Under the pieces are notes generated by a model that saw only the letters and a program-made list of their open reading frames with translations, was not told where the DNA came from and ran no database searches. Below, in pieces: positions 1 through 9,599 of a stretch of 64,000 nt of DNA (its first letter is position 1; every line of letters starts with the position of its first letter). The translations under genes were made by a program, and so were the position numbers. Source of the stretch: Eukaryota sp. TZLM1-RC (taxonomy: Eukaryota; Metamonada: BaSk clade); contig JAUPSS010000002.1 of NCBI GenBank assembly GCA_040285825.1, positions 1,116,001-1,180,000 of the forward strand, written 5' to 3'.

Positions 1-2272
1 TAATTGAATCTAGGTAAGATTCATCAAAGATGCTGATTCGAATGGTAAAATAATCCAGTTGAGGTCTATTCACCATAATGTCAACCCCAATCTGCTGTGA
101 AGTCTCAATACCGGCCAAAGAGACGAAAACATGAGGACTTGACTCAAAGGCATTGTTATAGTATATGTCTGTATCAAAAATACTACCCCCACCTCCTCTA
201 TGAAGTCTCCAAGCCGGTTCCCTGGTGTTGAATTGAATGACGCCCGAGTCTATTTGAAATGCTTCTGGGCAGAGAACGGGGTTAATTACATCAGAAATAG
301 AGGGTGGTTGAATATAAAAGAAAATAAAAACAAATAAAGCGATAAATGAACTGTAAAAAACAAACGCCTTGACTTTTTTCCAAGTAAAAAAAGACCATCT
401 ATAAGGTCTTCCTGGCTGAGGTGGTTGGTCGTCGTTGGTCTCTTGATTTTGGTTGACTTCTGATTCATCATTTCCGTCCTGATCAGTACCTACATCAGTT
501 TCGGTAACATAAACACAATCAGAAGGTAGTTCCACGTCGATAGAGTTAGATTCGCCTTCATCACCATCATTTAATTGATCATTTGATTGATCAGTTTCCG
601 ACTGACGACCACCAGACCCAAACACCTTTTCCCCCACAAGTTTCAAATCATTAACATCCTTGACACTTACTCGGGACGGTAATTGCTTCACATCATCCAC
701 CTCCTCACCACTACTATCCATGCTAGCTGTTTCCCCGCTACTGTTTTCGTCTTCTGTGGAGTGGTATTCGAGATCAAGACCAGTAAACTTGGAAAGTTCT
801 GCTGTGAATTCGGGTTGAGAAACTTTCTGTAAATGACCATTTTTTGGTTCTTTTTCTTTTGTCTTCTCTTGCTCTCCTTCACTCTCAAGTTCAGATTCCT
901 CCGTGTCTCCAAGTTTTTCAAGCATGGGATCTGTATCGCCTTGGAATTTCTGCCCCCTAATCAAACCTATTCTTCTGAAAAATAAACAAGTGTTGAGGGA
1001 ATCGTGGACATCTTTGGGGTTTAAAGAAAGATTTGCAATCATTTGAATTCTAGGGCAATATTGTAGAATAAACCTTAGAACGGAGGTGAATAAGCAGTTC
1101 CTATAAGGAATGTGGGTCTTTTTGGAGGTAATTGCATTTAAAACCCCTTCCAAGAAGAACAGACTCTTATTGATCTTTACAGATTCATTAAAAAAGGGAG
1201 AATTTTTTCCCGACTCCTTATCAAAAGCCGCCAAGTCTACCAAAACTAACTTTGAATGGGTTTGTAATTGTCTGGAAACTAAATGAATTGAGAAAATACC
1301 ATGCCCTCTTGTAGACAACATATTAGATTTAGTTTTTCTTATAGTTCTAAATTCAGTACCCCTTGCCAGTTTTACCATTGCATCTCTTAGATCATCAACC
1401 TTGACTTGTCTCAGTCCTGGAATGATGCTGATTTGCTGGTTGGCAGATGCAGACATCACTAGTGAAGTGTTTAATTGAACAGGGCTTTTCTCACCTCTAT
1501 TGTTCTCTTCAATAGAAAGTAAGTCTGAAACACCCTCGCCATGAACTTCGAAATAAGACAAATGAACTTCTTGATCATCAGAAAGATTGTTGAAAATACA
1601 CTTTAAGCACCGTGGAATTAACCCCATAGTTTCGGTGGTGTTTTCAAGAGGTGATCCAAATAAGGTGTAACTTTTCCCTGCACCTGATCCTCCGTGATTC
1701 ATTATAGTTGTTGATTTATTTGCAAATAAGGCTGAAATACTTGGAACTGCAACTTCCTTGAATATAGCCAAGTTATCTTTTGTAAAAACTCTGGTAAAGG
1801 GAAAAGACCACGTTTCCTTCGTGTTGTTGACGCCTTGTTGTGTATTGGTTCTAGGGATCTTCATAATGATGGAATCTGTTGCGTCATCAAGTTCAATGGG
1901 AGACTGGTCGGGATAAGGCTTGAGTCGGCAGAAAACCGCTATTGGTTTTATTGTTTTCCTTTGTCTAGTTGGACTAGAAAGTTCAACTTCATCTCTGTCG
2001 GGGGATCCTACAAGATTAAGATTAAATAATTTGGTTGGGATCTTTCTTCTAGGAGGAGAAGGAGACTTGGGAGTAGGAGTTGGAGATGGTTTTGGTGGAA
2101 GAACATCTCCAGGTTTCCTTGCTTTAACCAGAGGTTTTTTTCTTGGTTCTTCAGTGCTTGTAGTGGAAGAAGTGCGTTTAATAGAAGACTCAGGAGTTGC
2201 TGATGCTGAACGAAGCTTATTCGATTCTGCAAGAGAAGCAAGGTCCTGTAATGTTACGAATTTTGGGGGCAT
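1..2272 (-). CDS. Kinesin motor with transmembrane segment and H-type-lectin-like domain (3' end outside window)
   Basis: One uninterrupted minus-strand frame runs from an ATG at 2272 past the window edge, giving 757 residues without a stop. A basic, proline-rich N-terminus (1-110) precedes a kinesin motor at about 110-390: start VFCRLKPYPD (113), P-loop GGSGAGKS (194-201), switch-I-like STRGH (320-324), LVDLAAFDKES (switch II at 346-351) and HIPYRNCLFTSVLR. An acidic low-complexity region follows, then one hydrophobic segment FYSSFIALFVFIFFYI (639-654). After it comes a domain with the H-type lectin pattern: SG-x-I, a tryptophan, AFESSPHVFVSLAGI, and a DYFTIRISIFDESYL strand. Switch II reads DLAAFD instead of DLAGSE. 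The layout predicts a membrane-anchored motor with the lectin domain on the lumenal or outer side. The motor call is firm; the lectin call rests on motif pattern only. Confidence 0.78.
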   Translation of the reverse strand, partial: MPPKFVTLQDLASLAESNKLRSASATPESSIKRTSSTTSTEEPRKKPLVKARKPGDVLPPKPSPTPTPKSPSPPRRKIPTKLFNLNLVGSPDRDEVELSSPTRQRKTIKPIAVFCRLKPYPDQSPIELDDATDSIIMKIPRTNTQQGVNNTKETWSFPFTRVFTKDNLAIFKEVAVPSISALFANKSTTIMNHGGSGAGKSYTLFGSPLENTTETMGLIPRCLKCIFNNLSDDQEVHLSYFEVHGEGVSDLLSIEENNRGEKSPVQLNTSLVMSASANQQISIIPGLRQVKVDDLRDAMVKLARGTEFRTIRKTKSNMLSTRGHGIFSIHLVSRQLQTHSKLVLVDLAAFDKESGKNSPFFNESVKINKSLFFLEGVLNAITSKKTHIPYRNCLFTSVLRFILQYCPRIQMIANLSLNPKDVHDSLNTCLFFRRIGLIRGQKFQGDTDPMLEKLGDTEESELESEGEQEKTKEKEPKNGHLQKVSQPEFTAELSKFTGLDLEYHSTEDENSSGETASMDSSGEEVDDVKQLPSRVSVKDVNDLKLVGEKVFGSGGRQSETDQSNDQLNDGDEGESNSIDVELPSDCVYVTETDVGTDQDGNDESEVNQNQETNDDQPPQPGRPYRWSFFTWKKVKAFVFYSSFIALFVFIFFYIQPPSISDVINPVLCPEAFQIDSGVIQFNTREPAWRLHRGGGGSIFDTDIYYNNAFESSPHVFVSLAGIETSQQIGVDIMVNRPQLDYFTIRISIFDESYLDSI

Positions 2273-2512
2273 TAAGCCGGCCCCGTTATGGTAGAAGAAT
2301 GATGTACAATGTTTGGAGTGATCTAATCACCTCAGATTGGCAGGAAGTAAAGATTTTGTTCCCTTTTTAGGGATTTCATTTTCAGATGCTTTAATCCATC
2401 CAGCAATTCTGAGTCAATTCGAGCAGTAGTGAAACACAAGATATTGTGCTTTTTGTGTGGAACGTACTTTCGTCTGTTGGTTTTAGTGCTTCATTCAATG
2501 AAAACTTAGAAG
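2236..2512. repeat. Kinesin 5' flank, duplicated in inverted, permuted order at 26.9 kb
   Basis: Two blocks, A (2236-2351, covering the first codons of the kinesin gene) and B (2373-2512, upstream of it), reappear in opposite orientation at 26868-26983 and 26999-27138. A is nearly identical there and B is about 90% alike by eye. Their order is swapped in the copy. The original presumably holds the kinesin promoter and 5' UTR. Confidence 0.8.
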
Positions 2513-2808
2513 ACTAATAGCTAAGAGGAGGTAGCCTCTGTGGAATCATCATAAACTATGGTTTTATTGAAAACTGCTTTATTGGAATTATATGTCTTAA
2601 GCTTAAGAGTGTCGTATAATAGCTGATTATAACTCTATCCAAATCAAACTTTGATTTCTTGATAACTTCTTCCTTTTTGTTAACACGAGTAACGTGTAAT
2701 TCTGGACACTGAATCTAACTATTTCCATATATGAATGGTAGTTTTTAGTGATTTTGGCAACCATGAATCCATAAACGGCTAATTTGTGTTGGCTATGGTG
2801 TCACTTTG
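2513..2808. other. Intergenic, no feature seen
   Basis: AT-rich sequence between the kinesin promoter flank and the stop of the F-box/XPA-C-like gene. I see no open frame, repeat or structured RNA. Confidence 0.6.
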
Positions 2809-3477
2809 CTAATAGGTCTTTGGACGCCGCCTCTTTTCCCTCTTCTTATTCAAACGCGAGGGCGAACCATGTATTTCTCTTGCTATTCTTCTAATCGTTG
2901 ATCTATCATATAGGCGCCCTGGGGCTGCTCTTTTGTAATAAGGATTTTCAACGTATTCACATTCAAGCCGACACAAGTACTTTTCAGTTACACCATATGT
3001 TTTGGTAGCTGTTGAAGCAAACATTCTTCTATGTTCTTCAAACAGCATAGTGAATTGTGAAGAATACACAATCAGTGTGGAGGATTGTTTCTCTTCCTCT
3101 GTGCAAGGAAGAGATTCACGAACAAAGGACCACATTGTACGAGATAAGCGATGGATTCTTTTATTTGATATTTTAGACATTTTCCTCGTAAACATCAGCA
3201 TATCTTCATACGTCCAAAAAAGATTTGGTTTAGCCAAATAGTATGCAATGTGGTTGAGAATTGGGACTGGAAAGGTTGGAAATGGGTTAGTTATGGGTTC
3301 TTCCTGGCGCATCCTCTTTTGGTTTCTAAGCATTTTAGTTGAAATTCGTCGCTTTCGAGTGACTGTCTGACATTTTGGCTTTTTGGTAGTTGATGCATGT
3401 GAATACGCAAGGGTTGCAGTTACATCTGTGGGAATGTCTTTGGAAGAAAGCTTCCGTGCTTGTGAACGGGTCAACAT
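2809..3477 (-). CDS. F-box-like protein with XPA-C-like DNA-binding domain
   Basis: A 222-residue frame from the first true ATG (MLTRSQARKL) to TAG at 2809. The N-terminus is very basic (KRRISTKMLRNQKRMR). A central FPTFPVPILNHIAYYL stretch followed by helices resembles an F-box. The C-terminal part, TYGVTEKYLCRL then NPYYKRAAPGRLYDRS and IAREIHGS, matches the pattern of the XPA C-terminal fold (T-x-Y-x-L/V-T-x-x-L ... NPhYkxAAPmRLY ... a-x-kHG), which is found in XPA and in many fungal and protist F-box proteins. The likely role is a nuclear substrate receptor or DNA-associated F-box protein. The assignment is by motif only and the F-box half is weak. The frame continues 13 codons upstream to a TTG, which I did not use. 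Confidence 0.55.
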   Translation of the reverse strand: MLTRSQARKLSSKDIPTDVTATLAYSHASTTKKPKCQTVTRKRRISTKMLRNQKRMRQEEPITNPFPTFPVPILNHIAYYLAKPNLFWTYEDMLMFTRKMSKISNKRIHRLSRTMWSFVRESLPCTEEEKQSSTLIVYSSQFTMLFEEHRRMFASTATKTYGVTEKYLCRLECEYVENPYYKRAAPGRLYDRSTIRRIAREIHGSPSRLNKKREKRRRPKTY

Positions 3478-4020
3478 TAGATTGAACTGTAGATAATCAA
3501 AGTTCAATACTACCAAAGTTGTAGACTGAAATAAAAAAATCTTTTCAGGAATATTACCATTGAATGATTAGGGAAAGCATCGACTCCCTTTTTCTACTTC
3601 AATTTTTGAAATTTTTTCATTTAATGCAAAACTAGTACAACTATGCATTGTCATTAATAAATCTTCCCAAAAGGCAAATCTTTCAGAAAACTCAATTTTT
3701 GCATTTCTGCATCCACCGATACAAGCACATGAAGTAAGAATTGATGCCTTTGTCAAACTTAAACCGACATAATGTGAACTAAGATAAGCATGATCAGGAA
3801 TTTGGGACACTTTACATCCTGGTAATTGTGACAAGACTTTTGCACGTAATTCATTGAACTTATGAGCCAAAGGCCAAGTGATAAGACGATTTGTAGAGTG
3901 ACATATATGATTGAAATCGGAATTAAAACAAAGTCTTATAAATGTAAATTTGATATGAAAATGAGAACCTTTAAGGGGGTAATTCATGCTAATGAATGAA
4001 TTCAATATTTTAATTCAAAT
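3478..4020 (-). mobile_element. Non-LTR retrotransposon family A fragment (thumb region)
   Basis: The minus-strand frame at 3568-4005 encodes a shortened copy of the protein seen in full at 39759-41036 (shared words: FNELRAKVLSQL, IPDHAYLSSHY, GGCRNA-x-IEFSERFA, WEDLLMT). The GG-x-GLxxA-type motif after IPDHAYL is what follows the fingers and palm in non-LTR reverse transcriptases. Both ends are cut, so this is a dead fragment. Confidence 0.7.
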
Positions 4021-4480
4021 TTAATAGAATTGAATCAAAAACACTTGAACCCATTAATTGCTGGTCGATTTGTTGTTACTTGTAGTATTTAAAAAACAAT
4101 ATTTTATTCAACAACAAATATGCAAAGTATGTAGTATTTACACACATTATTATAAACCATTCAAATTAAAAACAGTTTCTAAAATTTTTTAGGGGAGAGT
4201 AATATTGAACTTGATCCTCAGTATATTGCAAAGTGTTAGAAGGTTCAAGACCTCAGGTTCACTTAGGCCAATGACCAAAACAGCTTTACAAAATCCTCGT
4301 TGTGCTTATTGTTGGATTTCTTCCATCAACATTTAAAAGACAAAATTGTTCCAAAAGTTTTAACAAAAATGGAACTTAGAGGTGATGTCATATAACCTGG
4401 ATTAGATGGAACCTTCATTTTATTGGATGTAATGTCTGTTGATTCTTGTAATGCCTCAAATGACAGGCTTGCTAATTCAT
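4021..4480 (+). mobile_element. Non-LTR family B fragment, head-to-head with family A
   Basis: Plus-strand sequence closely matching 42548-42970 (shared phrases NLIELN, HLNPLIAGR, PGLD-x-T, SVDSC). It carries stops and gaps, for example a stop just before PGLDGT. The GDV...PGLDGTFILLDVMSVD segment is the D-x(n)-D core of a restriction-like endonuclease. It abuts the inverted family A fragment exactly as at 42.5 kb. Confidence 0.65.
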
Positions 4481-4493
4481 TCAATAACTCAGC

Positions 4494-5062
4494 TCATTTG
4501 TCTCGTTTACGAACCTCAGGCTTGTTCAACTGGCCATTAGATCTAACTAAAACATCATCAAGGTAAATTGAAGCAAATGGATCAACAGTAGTAAAATCAA
4601 CAACAACTTGAGAGTAATCCACAAAAGGAGCGATTAAATCACCACGACGAGAATCAAACAAATTATTATCACTATAATGCTTCAACAAGGGTTAATTTAA
4701 TATAATATATAATATTTTTTAGCTGGAATTTTTATTAAGAAAAAAAATCTATCTAGAATTCAATATCCTCCAAACAAGCGTCACTATTACTAAACCGACT
4801 CACATATTCTACACCAATAGCTAGAAGTGCCTTTGAAATCATTGTTGGAATAGACTTGAAAACGCAAAAAACAATTCTATTTAACCAGAAAGTGGAATTC
4901 ATTGTTTTACCAGACCTATTCAGTAGTGCAACCCTGAAGGTCCAATATTGCCAAAAAGAGAAATTGCAAACGGCACAAACTGATATTTCACATGTTCTAC
5001 TCTACCTAACTGTGCCAAAGGTTCTTCATATATTTTTATCTTCTTTTTTCGGCGTTAGATAA
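4494..5062 (-). mobile_element. Non-LTR family C-related fragments
   Basis: 4494-4688 encodes an endonuclease-core segment (SRRGDLIAPFVDYSQVVVDF, then TTVDP), related to but different from the copy at 9.7-10.5 kb. 4750-5062 is a rearranged near-copy of 9670-10030, including the protein 3' end LEDIEF. An internal deletion and a frame loss make it non-functional. Confidence 0.65.
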
Positions 5063-5423
5063 CGGCGAATCATATAATATTCAAGACATATATTTATATT
5101 GTTTAAAAAGTTGCGAAAATGATGGAAAATCAACATTTTTGACAGCCAAAAGTAAATTCAAAAACAGAGGTGCATATTTGGGAAACGAAATAAAGAAAGT
5201 TACAATATTTATTGGATAGTAATTGTGAAAAACGAAAAACTGAACAAGTGATGTAGATGATAAACATTGGTAAGTTATATTAGAATAGGGAAACTGAGTT
5301 ATAGAACCCTTCATTTGTTCAACAAAAAACACCAAAAACAATGTCAAATAAAACCTTCTTAAGAATTAACATTTGTAGGTAACAGAAAAAGTAAAAAAAT
5401 CTACAAAAACATCATAAACACCA
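5063..5423. other. Gap between retrotransposon debris and VAC14; unassigned hydrophobic ORF
   Basis: A minus-strand frame of about 95 codons (5081-5370, no ATG at its start) encodes hydrophobic, phenylalanine-rich sequence (QFFVFHNYYPINIVTFFIS). I cannot assign it and suspect it is 3' UTR of VAC14 or transposon debris. Confidence 0.4.
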
Positions 5424-7634
5424 CTATATCCTATCAATGAACTTTTCCTCAAATGAACTGCAACATTTTACTTCTGAAAGTGAATTTAGACACTGAGTGG
5501 CGTTAATTCTCTTCATAAGAACATCAAAACTGGTACTTGGAGGGACCAGAAAAGAAATTCCAATCAAAACTGATAAAAGACCATTCCTATGTTGTGGAGT
5601 TAATAATCGAAGACGAAAATTACTGAATGAAGGTGATTCGATAAGTAACAAAAATCGATCTAACAGTTCAAGATGTAGATTAGTTAATTCTTCACTTAAT
5701 TTAGAAATAATTTTCAACGCCAGGGAATAAAAGCCTGAATACATTGAAATAATTAAGCAACAAATAGAATTAAACTTCATCAATTCAAACAAATCACCTA
5801 TTGATTCTTCCTTGGCATTGAACAGATCTATTCTGGTTTGAATCAGATATTTGTTTGACAACAAAGACAAACACAGTAAAGGAACGACATCCTGGGAGAT
5901 AAATGGTTGGAAATTTAACCACTTATCTGTACTAAAAACAGGAATTAATCCAGAAATAATGCTATTAAAAAGATAATTGATCTCTAACACAGTAGAGTTG
6001 CTGATGATATCTAAGAAATCAGTAAACAAAGTGACACTGACGGAATAATAGATTAATATATTACAAATCTCGTCAAAGAAAATACTTTCAAAATGGGTAT
6101 CTTTAGAATCATTACAATACAGAAGCGAATCTAATAATTGAACCAAGTGCAATTTTTGGTTTGGCAAAATAAAACATAAATGAGCTAAAGAACGAATAAG
6201 AGGTGAACAAAAAGATTTAATTGAAAAGAAATGATGACTAATTAAAGAATCTAATATACGAAAACAAAACGGAAAAGGTTTGAAATCATTTGACCTTTCA
6301 AGACTTGTTTCTCCTTTTTGATCCACATCAAAATCTACTGGAGGGGGAAACATTGATAAAATAACATTAAGCATGGAACTAAAAGATACTAAAAGATTTG
6401 GTTTTGTGTTCGAGTTGCATATGAAATCCACAAAACCATCGAATATTAGCGAAAAATCTTCACACAACTCAGCACATTCATAAAACCTTTGTACATTGAT
6501 CAATTTCAGTAAACCACTGAGAAAAAGAGGAAACATTGAGGAAAATGTATAAACGAGGCGATCATCTTTTGATCGAAGAGTTATTAACTGAAAACAATGT
6601 AGCCAACGGCAACCTTCCTTAATCAAAACATATTGATTGGAGGTCAGAAGGTTTAAAATTGTCTTGGACAAACTCTCCCAATCGACAGACTCAAACTGGG
6701 GGGCATTTGACATCGAAACTACTGGTCTTGGAGATTCAAACAAACAACTAGACAAAGGGTCATTAAATTGATTGCTGACGTCATAATTCTGATCCTCTTC
6801 AACAGGCACCAAACTCTTAAACTTACTATACAAACCATCAGTAACAATACCACAAAACGAACAGACTTCATTAAAAGAAACTTCTTGATCGACAAAGCCA
6901 AGAACAAATAACCTTTCCTCAGAAGAAGACGAAGGGGTGGTTGGGTGATGGTCAGATGGAAAGTCCTTGACCACGAGAGAAACTTCATGTAGAAGGGTGT
7001 GGAGAAAAGGAAAAATGTCAATATTGAGACAGTCCAGGATGAACATCAAGAAGCGAAGACAGAAACACCGAGAAGAAGAGAGAGGGAGGTGAAGGGTTTG
7101 GCTAATAAGGGGAATCATGGAGGAAAGAGAGAAATGAGGAGTATTATTCAAGATGATGTCTTTAAAAACTCGATCTAAGTGAAGAGCAGCCTTGATTACC
7201 TCAGGTGAAGTGTCAACAACGCCATTTACTAATGCTTTAAAAATAGTGTAAGAGTAGGGAAGGATATGGTGGTTGATGCTCTTGGAGATGTAAATGATGG
7301 ACTCAAAGCAGGTTAATCGTACCTTGTCGTCTAGGTCATATATTTGGTTTATTATAGGGGTGATGAGTGAAGAAAGATGAGAGTATAGAGCAATTGTGTT
7401 AGGGTTATCACTGAAGCAAGAGCAAATAACGGAAAGTGAAGTCAATGCACATTGGCGATGGAGAACTTCATGTGCAGTGGTATGTTTAGCTACATCACTG
7501 ATAAGTTGTTTTAATTCAGAGTCAGCTTTACATTTAGAGAACAGAGTGTGAATGTACGTAGATAAAGAATTACGTTTATCAGAGCCTTTACTGTACAGAT
7601 TCAACAGACGTGTGAAGGAAAACTGGGTCACCAT
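5424..7634 (-). CDS. VAC14: VAC14, scaffold of the PI(3,5)P2 kinase complex
   Basis: 736 residues from ATG at 7634 to TAG; animal VAC14 is about 780. The N-terminal half is HEAT-like helices with the diagnostic Vac14 stretch DLDDKVRLTCFESIIYI, ILPYSYTIFKAL, SPEVIKAALHLDRVFKDII and SSMIPLISQTL. The C-terminal block LLIESPSFSNFRLRLL, then VLIGISFLVPPSTSFDVLMKRI, matches the Fig4-binding domain (family pattern LIESPiFtyLRLqLL ... LLMLLPQSsAFqlLshRL). VAC14 assembles PIKfyve/Fab1 and the phosphatase Fig4 on endosomes and sets PI(3,5)P2 levels. The middle region is divergent. No frameshift or intron is visible. It is flanked on both sides by transposon debris. Confidence 0.85.
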   Translation of the reverse strand: MVTQFSFTRLLNLYSKGSDKRNSLSTYIHTLFSKCKADSELKQLISDVAKHTTAHEVLHRQCALTSLSVICSCFSDNPNTIALYSHLSSLITPIINQIYDLDDKVRLTCFESIIYISKSINHHILPYSYTIFKALVNGVVDTSPEVIKAALHLDRVFKDIILNNTPHFSLSSMIPLISQTLHLPLSSSRCFCLRFLMFILDCLNIDIFPFLHTLLHEVSLVVKDFPSDHHPTTPSSSSEERLFVLGFVDQEVSFNEVCSFCGIVTDGLYSKFKSLVPVEEDQNYDVSNQFNDPLSSCLFESPRPVVSMSNAPQFESVDWESLSKTILNLLTSNQYVLIKEGCRWLHCFQLITLRSKDDRLVYTFSSMFPLFLSGLLKLINVQRFYECAELCEDFSLIFDGFVDFICNSNTKPNLLVSFSSMLNVILSMFPPPVDFDVDQKGETSLERSNDFKPFPFCFRILDSLISHHFFSIKSFCSPLIRSLAHLCFILPNQKLHLVQLLDSLLYCNDSKDTHFESIFFDEICNILIYYSVSVTLFTDFLDIISNSTVLEINYLFNSIISGLIPVFSTDKWLNFQPFISQDVVPLLCLSLLSNKYLIQTRIDLFNAKEESIGDLFELMKFNSICCLIISMYSGFYSLALKIISKLSEELTNLHLELLDRFLLLIESPSFSNFRLRLLTPQHRNGLLSVLIGISFLVPPSTSFDVLMKRINATQCLNSLSEVKCCSSFEEKFIDRI

Positions 7635-8220
7635 TCTTACGGATGCTGTCTACAACAATGTAGTAACTTATTACTAGTGAAGTATTCTTGAGACTGATGT
7701 GGAGGGATTGTGTTTTATATGTGGTTTTCAAAAAGATCTTGTTCTGCTTGGCTCTTTGTATGTTTGCTCGTCTATCTCCTCCATGGGCTTCCATCACTGC
7801 AAACATATTCAGTCAAGCAATTCGATCCTTATTCCATAATACAACTTCATGAATTAATGTGTTATGAAATGACATTTATATCAACAAACTTTGATTTAAT
7901 AAGCGTTTATCTCAATTAGACTTACCATTTCACCGAGAATGATGTTTTATATAATATGTTTTCTCCATTGAAAAGAATTCAATGCTGCCAAAATAGTTTT
8001 CTAACAGTTGTTACTAAATTCTGTAATCAAAACCAAAGAGGCTGGCAATATCAGTGATACCGAAGCCACACCCGTTCAAATGAGAAAAAACCTACACAGT
8101 AACAAGAAAAGTGCTGTGGTTGTGAAAATTTATAAAATAATAAATTAATAGTTTCATGAGCTTTTAATCAATTTATCACTAGAGTTTTCAATTGAGGATA
8201 AAGATAGATAAATTGTTTTT
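7635..8220. other. Intergenic upstream of VAC14
   Basis: Should contain the VAC14 promoter. Only short frames without family features are present, and I found no repeat or RNA gene. Confidence 0.5.
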
Positions 8221-9460
8221 TTCCAATAGTCAAATTTTAGTTTATTAAACTTACACACTTGACAAAATAAAATCATAACTAATGGAACGAACTTCATAGA
8301 ACCAAGATTTCCTCTACAAAATCTTGATCTGCTTGCTGTCTAGCTAAAGCTTCTCTAATTCGATTGAAAAACCGCGGTAATCTATTAATAATGGCGAATT
8401 GAATTCGAGAGCACTATAAAAAGAGATCAAATCTTGTCGTTGTTTTTTGTTCCCGCTTCTACTCATAGTCTTCCGTTGATCGAAAATGCTAAAGTCACAA
8501 AAACAAGTGGTCTATTTCTATCAGCATTACCTTCTTCGATATCTTTGTAATATTTTCTATGTTTTTCTTTGACTTTAAATTCAAGAGCATTTACATGAAT
8601 AAGTCTTCTTCCTTGAACCAAAGTGCCATTTGCAAGATTACAGGAGACACAGTCAACAACAGCTGCAGAGTTCTCAATCCATGCACAGTATACATCACCT
8701 TTGTCATCAGAACCAATATTATTCAATAACAGTGTTTCCTTCAGCAGAGGCTGTTTATTACACGAGATTCTTGCAGTTCATGCCATTTTAAAAACAGTGT
8801 CTCTAACAGCATCATGTGATGAAGAACGATAAGTCATCAATTTCGAACAATTCAGAGCATGGCGCAAAGTGAGTTGAGGTGAATTCGAACAGATAGATTT
8901 TTCTTGTAATAATTGATTAATGGTAATATTCAAAACTAATCTCATTTTTGTTATAAACGCTTCATTAATAGCACACAGGCCAAAGCTTCGTGGCACAATG
9001 GTCACAAACAGTGAAGATTCTGATGACTGATTTTCACAAACACCTTTTTCCAATAACAATGAGTGAAGATCTTGATTTAAAACAGCCGAGCTGCATATAT
9101 TATTATAAAGATCATTTTCATACATTGCAGTCAATCGTTTCTGTAATGTTCGAAGAATGTATTTTATCTTTAAAAAATTCTTTTCAGGAATATTACTATT
9201 CAATGATTCGGGTAAGCATAGACTCCATTGTTCTACATCAATTTTTGAAATTTCTTCATTTAACGCAAAAATAGTAGAGCTTTGTGTTGTCATCAATAAA
9301 TCTTCCCAATCTGCAAATCCTTTAGAAAAATCAAAAATTGCATTTCTACATCCACCAATAATAGCACATGAAGTAAGAATAGAAGCCTTTGTCCAACCTA
9401 AACCGCCATAATGTGAACTAAGATAAACATGATCAGGAATTTGGAACATTGTACATCCCA
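8221..9460 (-). mobile_element. Non-LTR family A copy, 5'-truncated and frameshifted
   Basis: The 3' tail at 8240-8340 (minus-strand end GTGTGTAAGTTTAATAAA-like) is followed by protein pieces at 8463-8726 and 8778-9449. These match family A: IPDHVYLSSHYGGLGWTKAS, GGCRNAIFDFSKGFADWEDL, CICSN-like CSNSPQLTLRHALNCSK, RSSSHDAVRDTVF, and DDKGDVYCAWIENSAAVVD. The frame breaks at the VRD motif, and the reverse transcriptase proper is missing. Confidence 0.75.
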
Positions 9461-9599
9461 GTAATGGATTTATTTAATCAAAAGAGTCTTAATAGAAAAA
9501 CATGAAGTTTGTGTTTGGTTTCAGCAAGCAAATGGAATGCTAGATATTTTTAATGAAGTGCCATATCTAATTTTATTAAATTTTTGAGCATACAATAAA

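Noticed and set aside
1920-2294. Plus-strand 124-codon ORF inside the kinesin gene
   Set aside because: It is the antisense shadow of the Pro/Ser-rich kinesin N-terminus, with no family signal.
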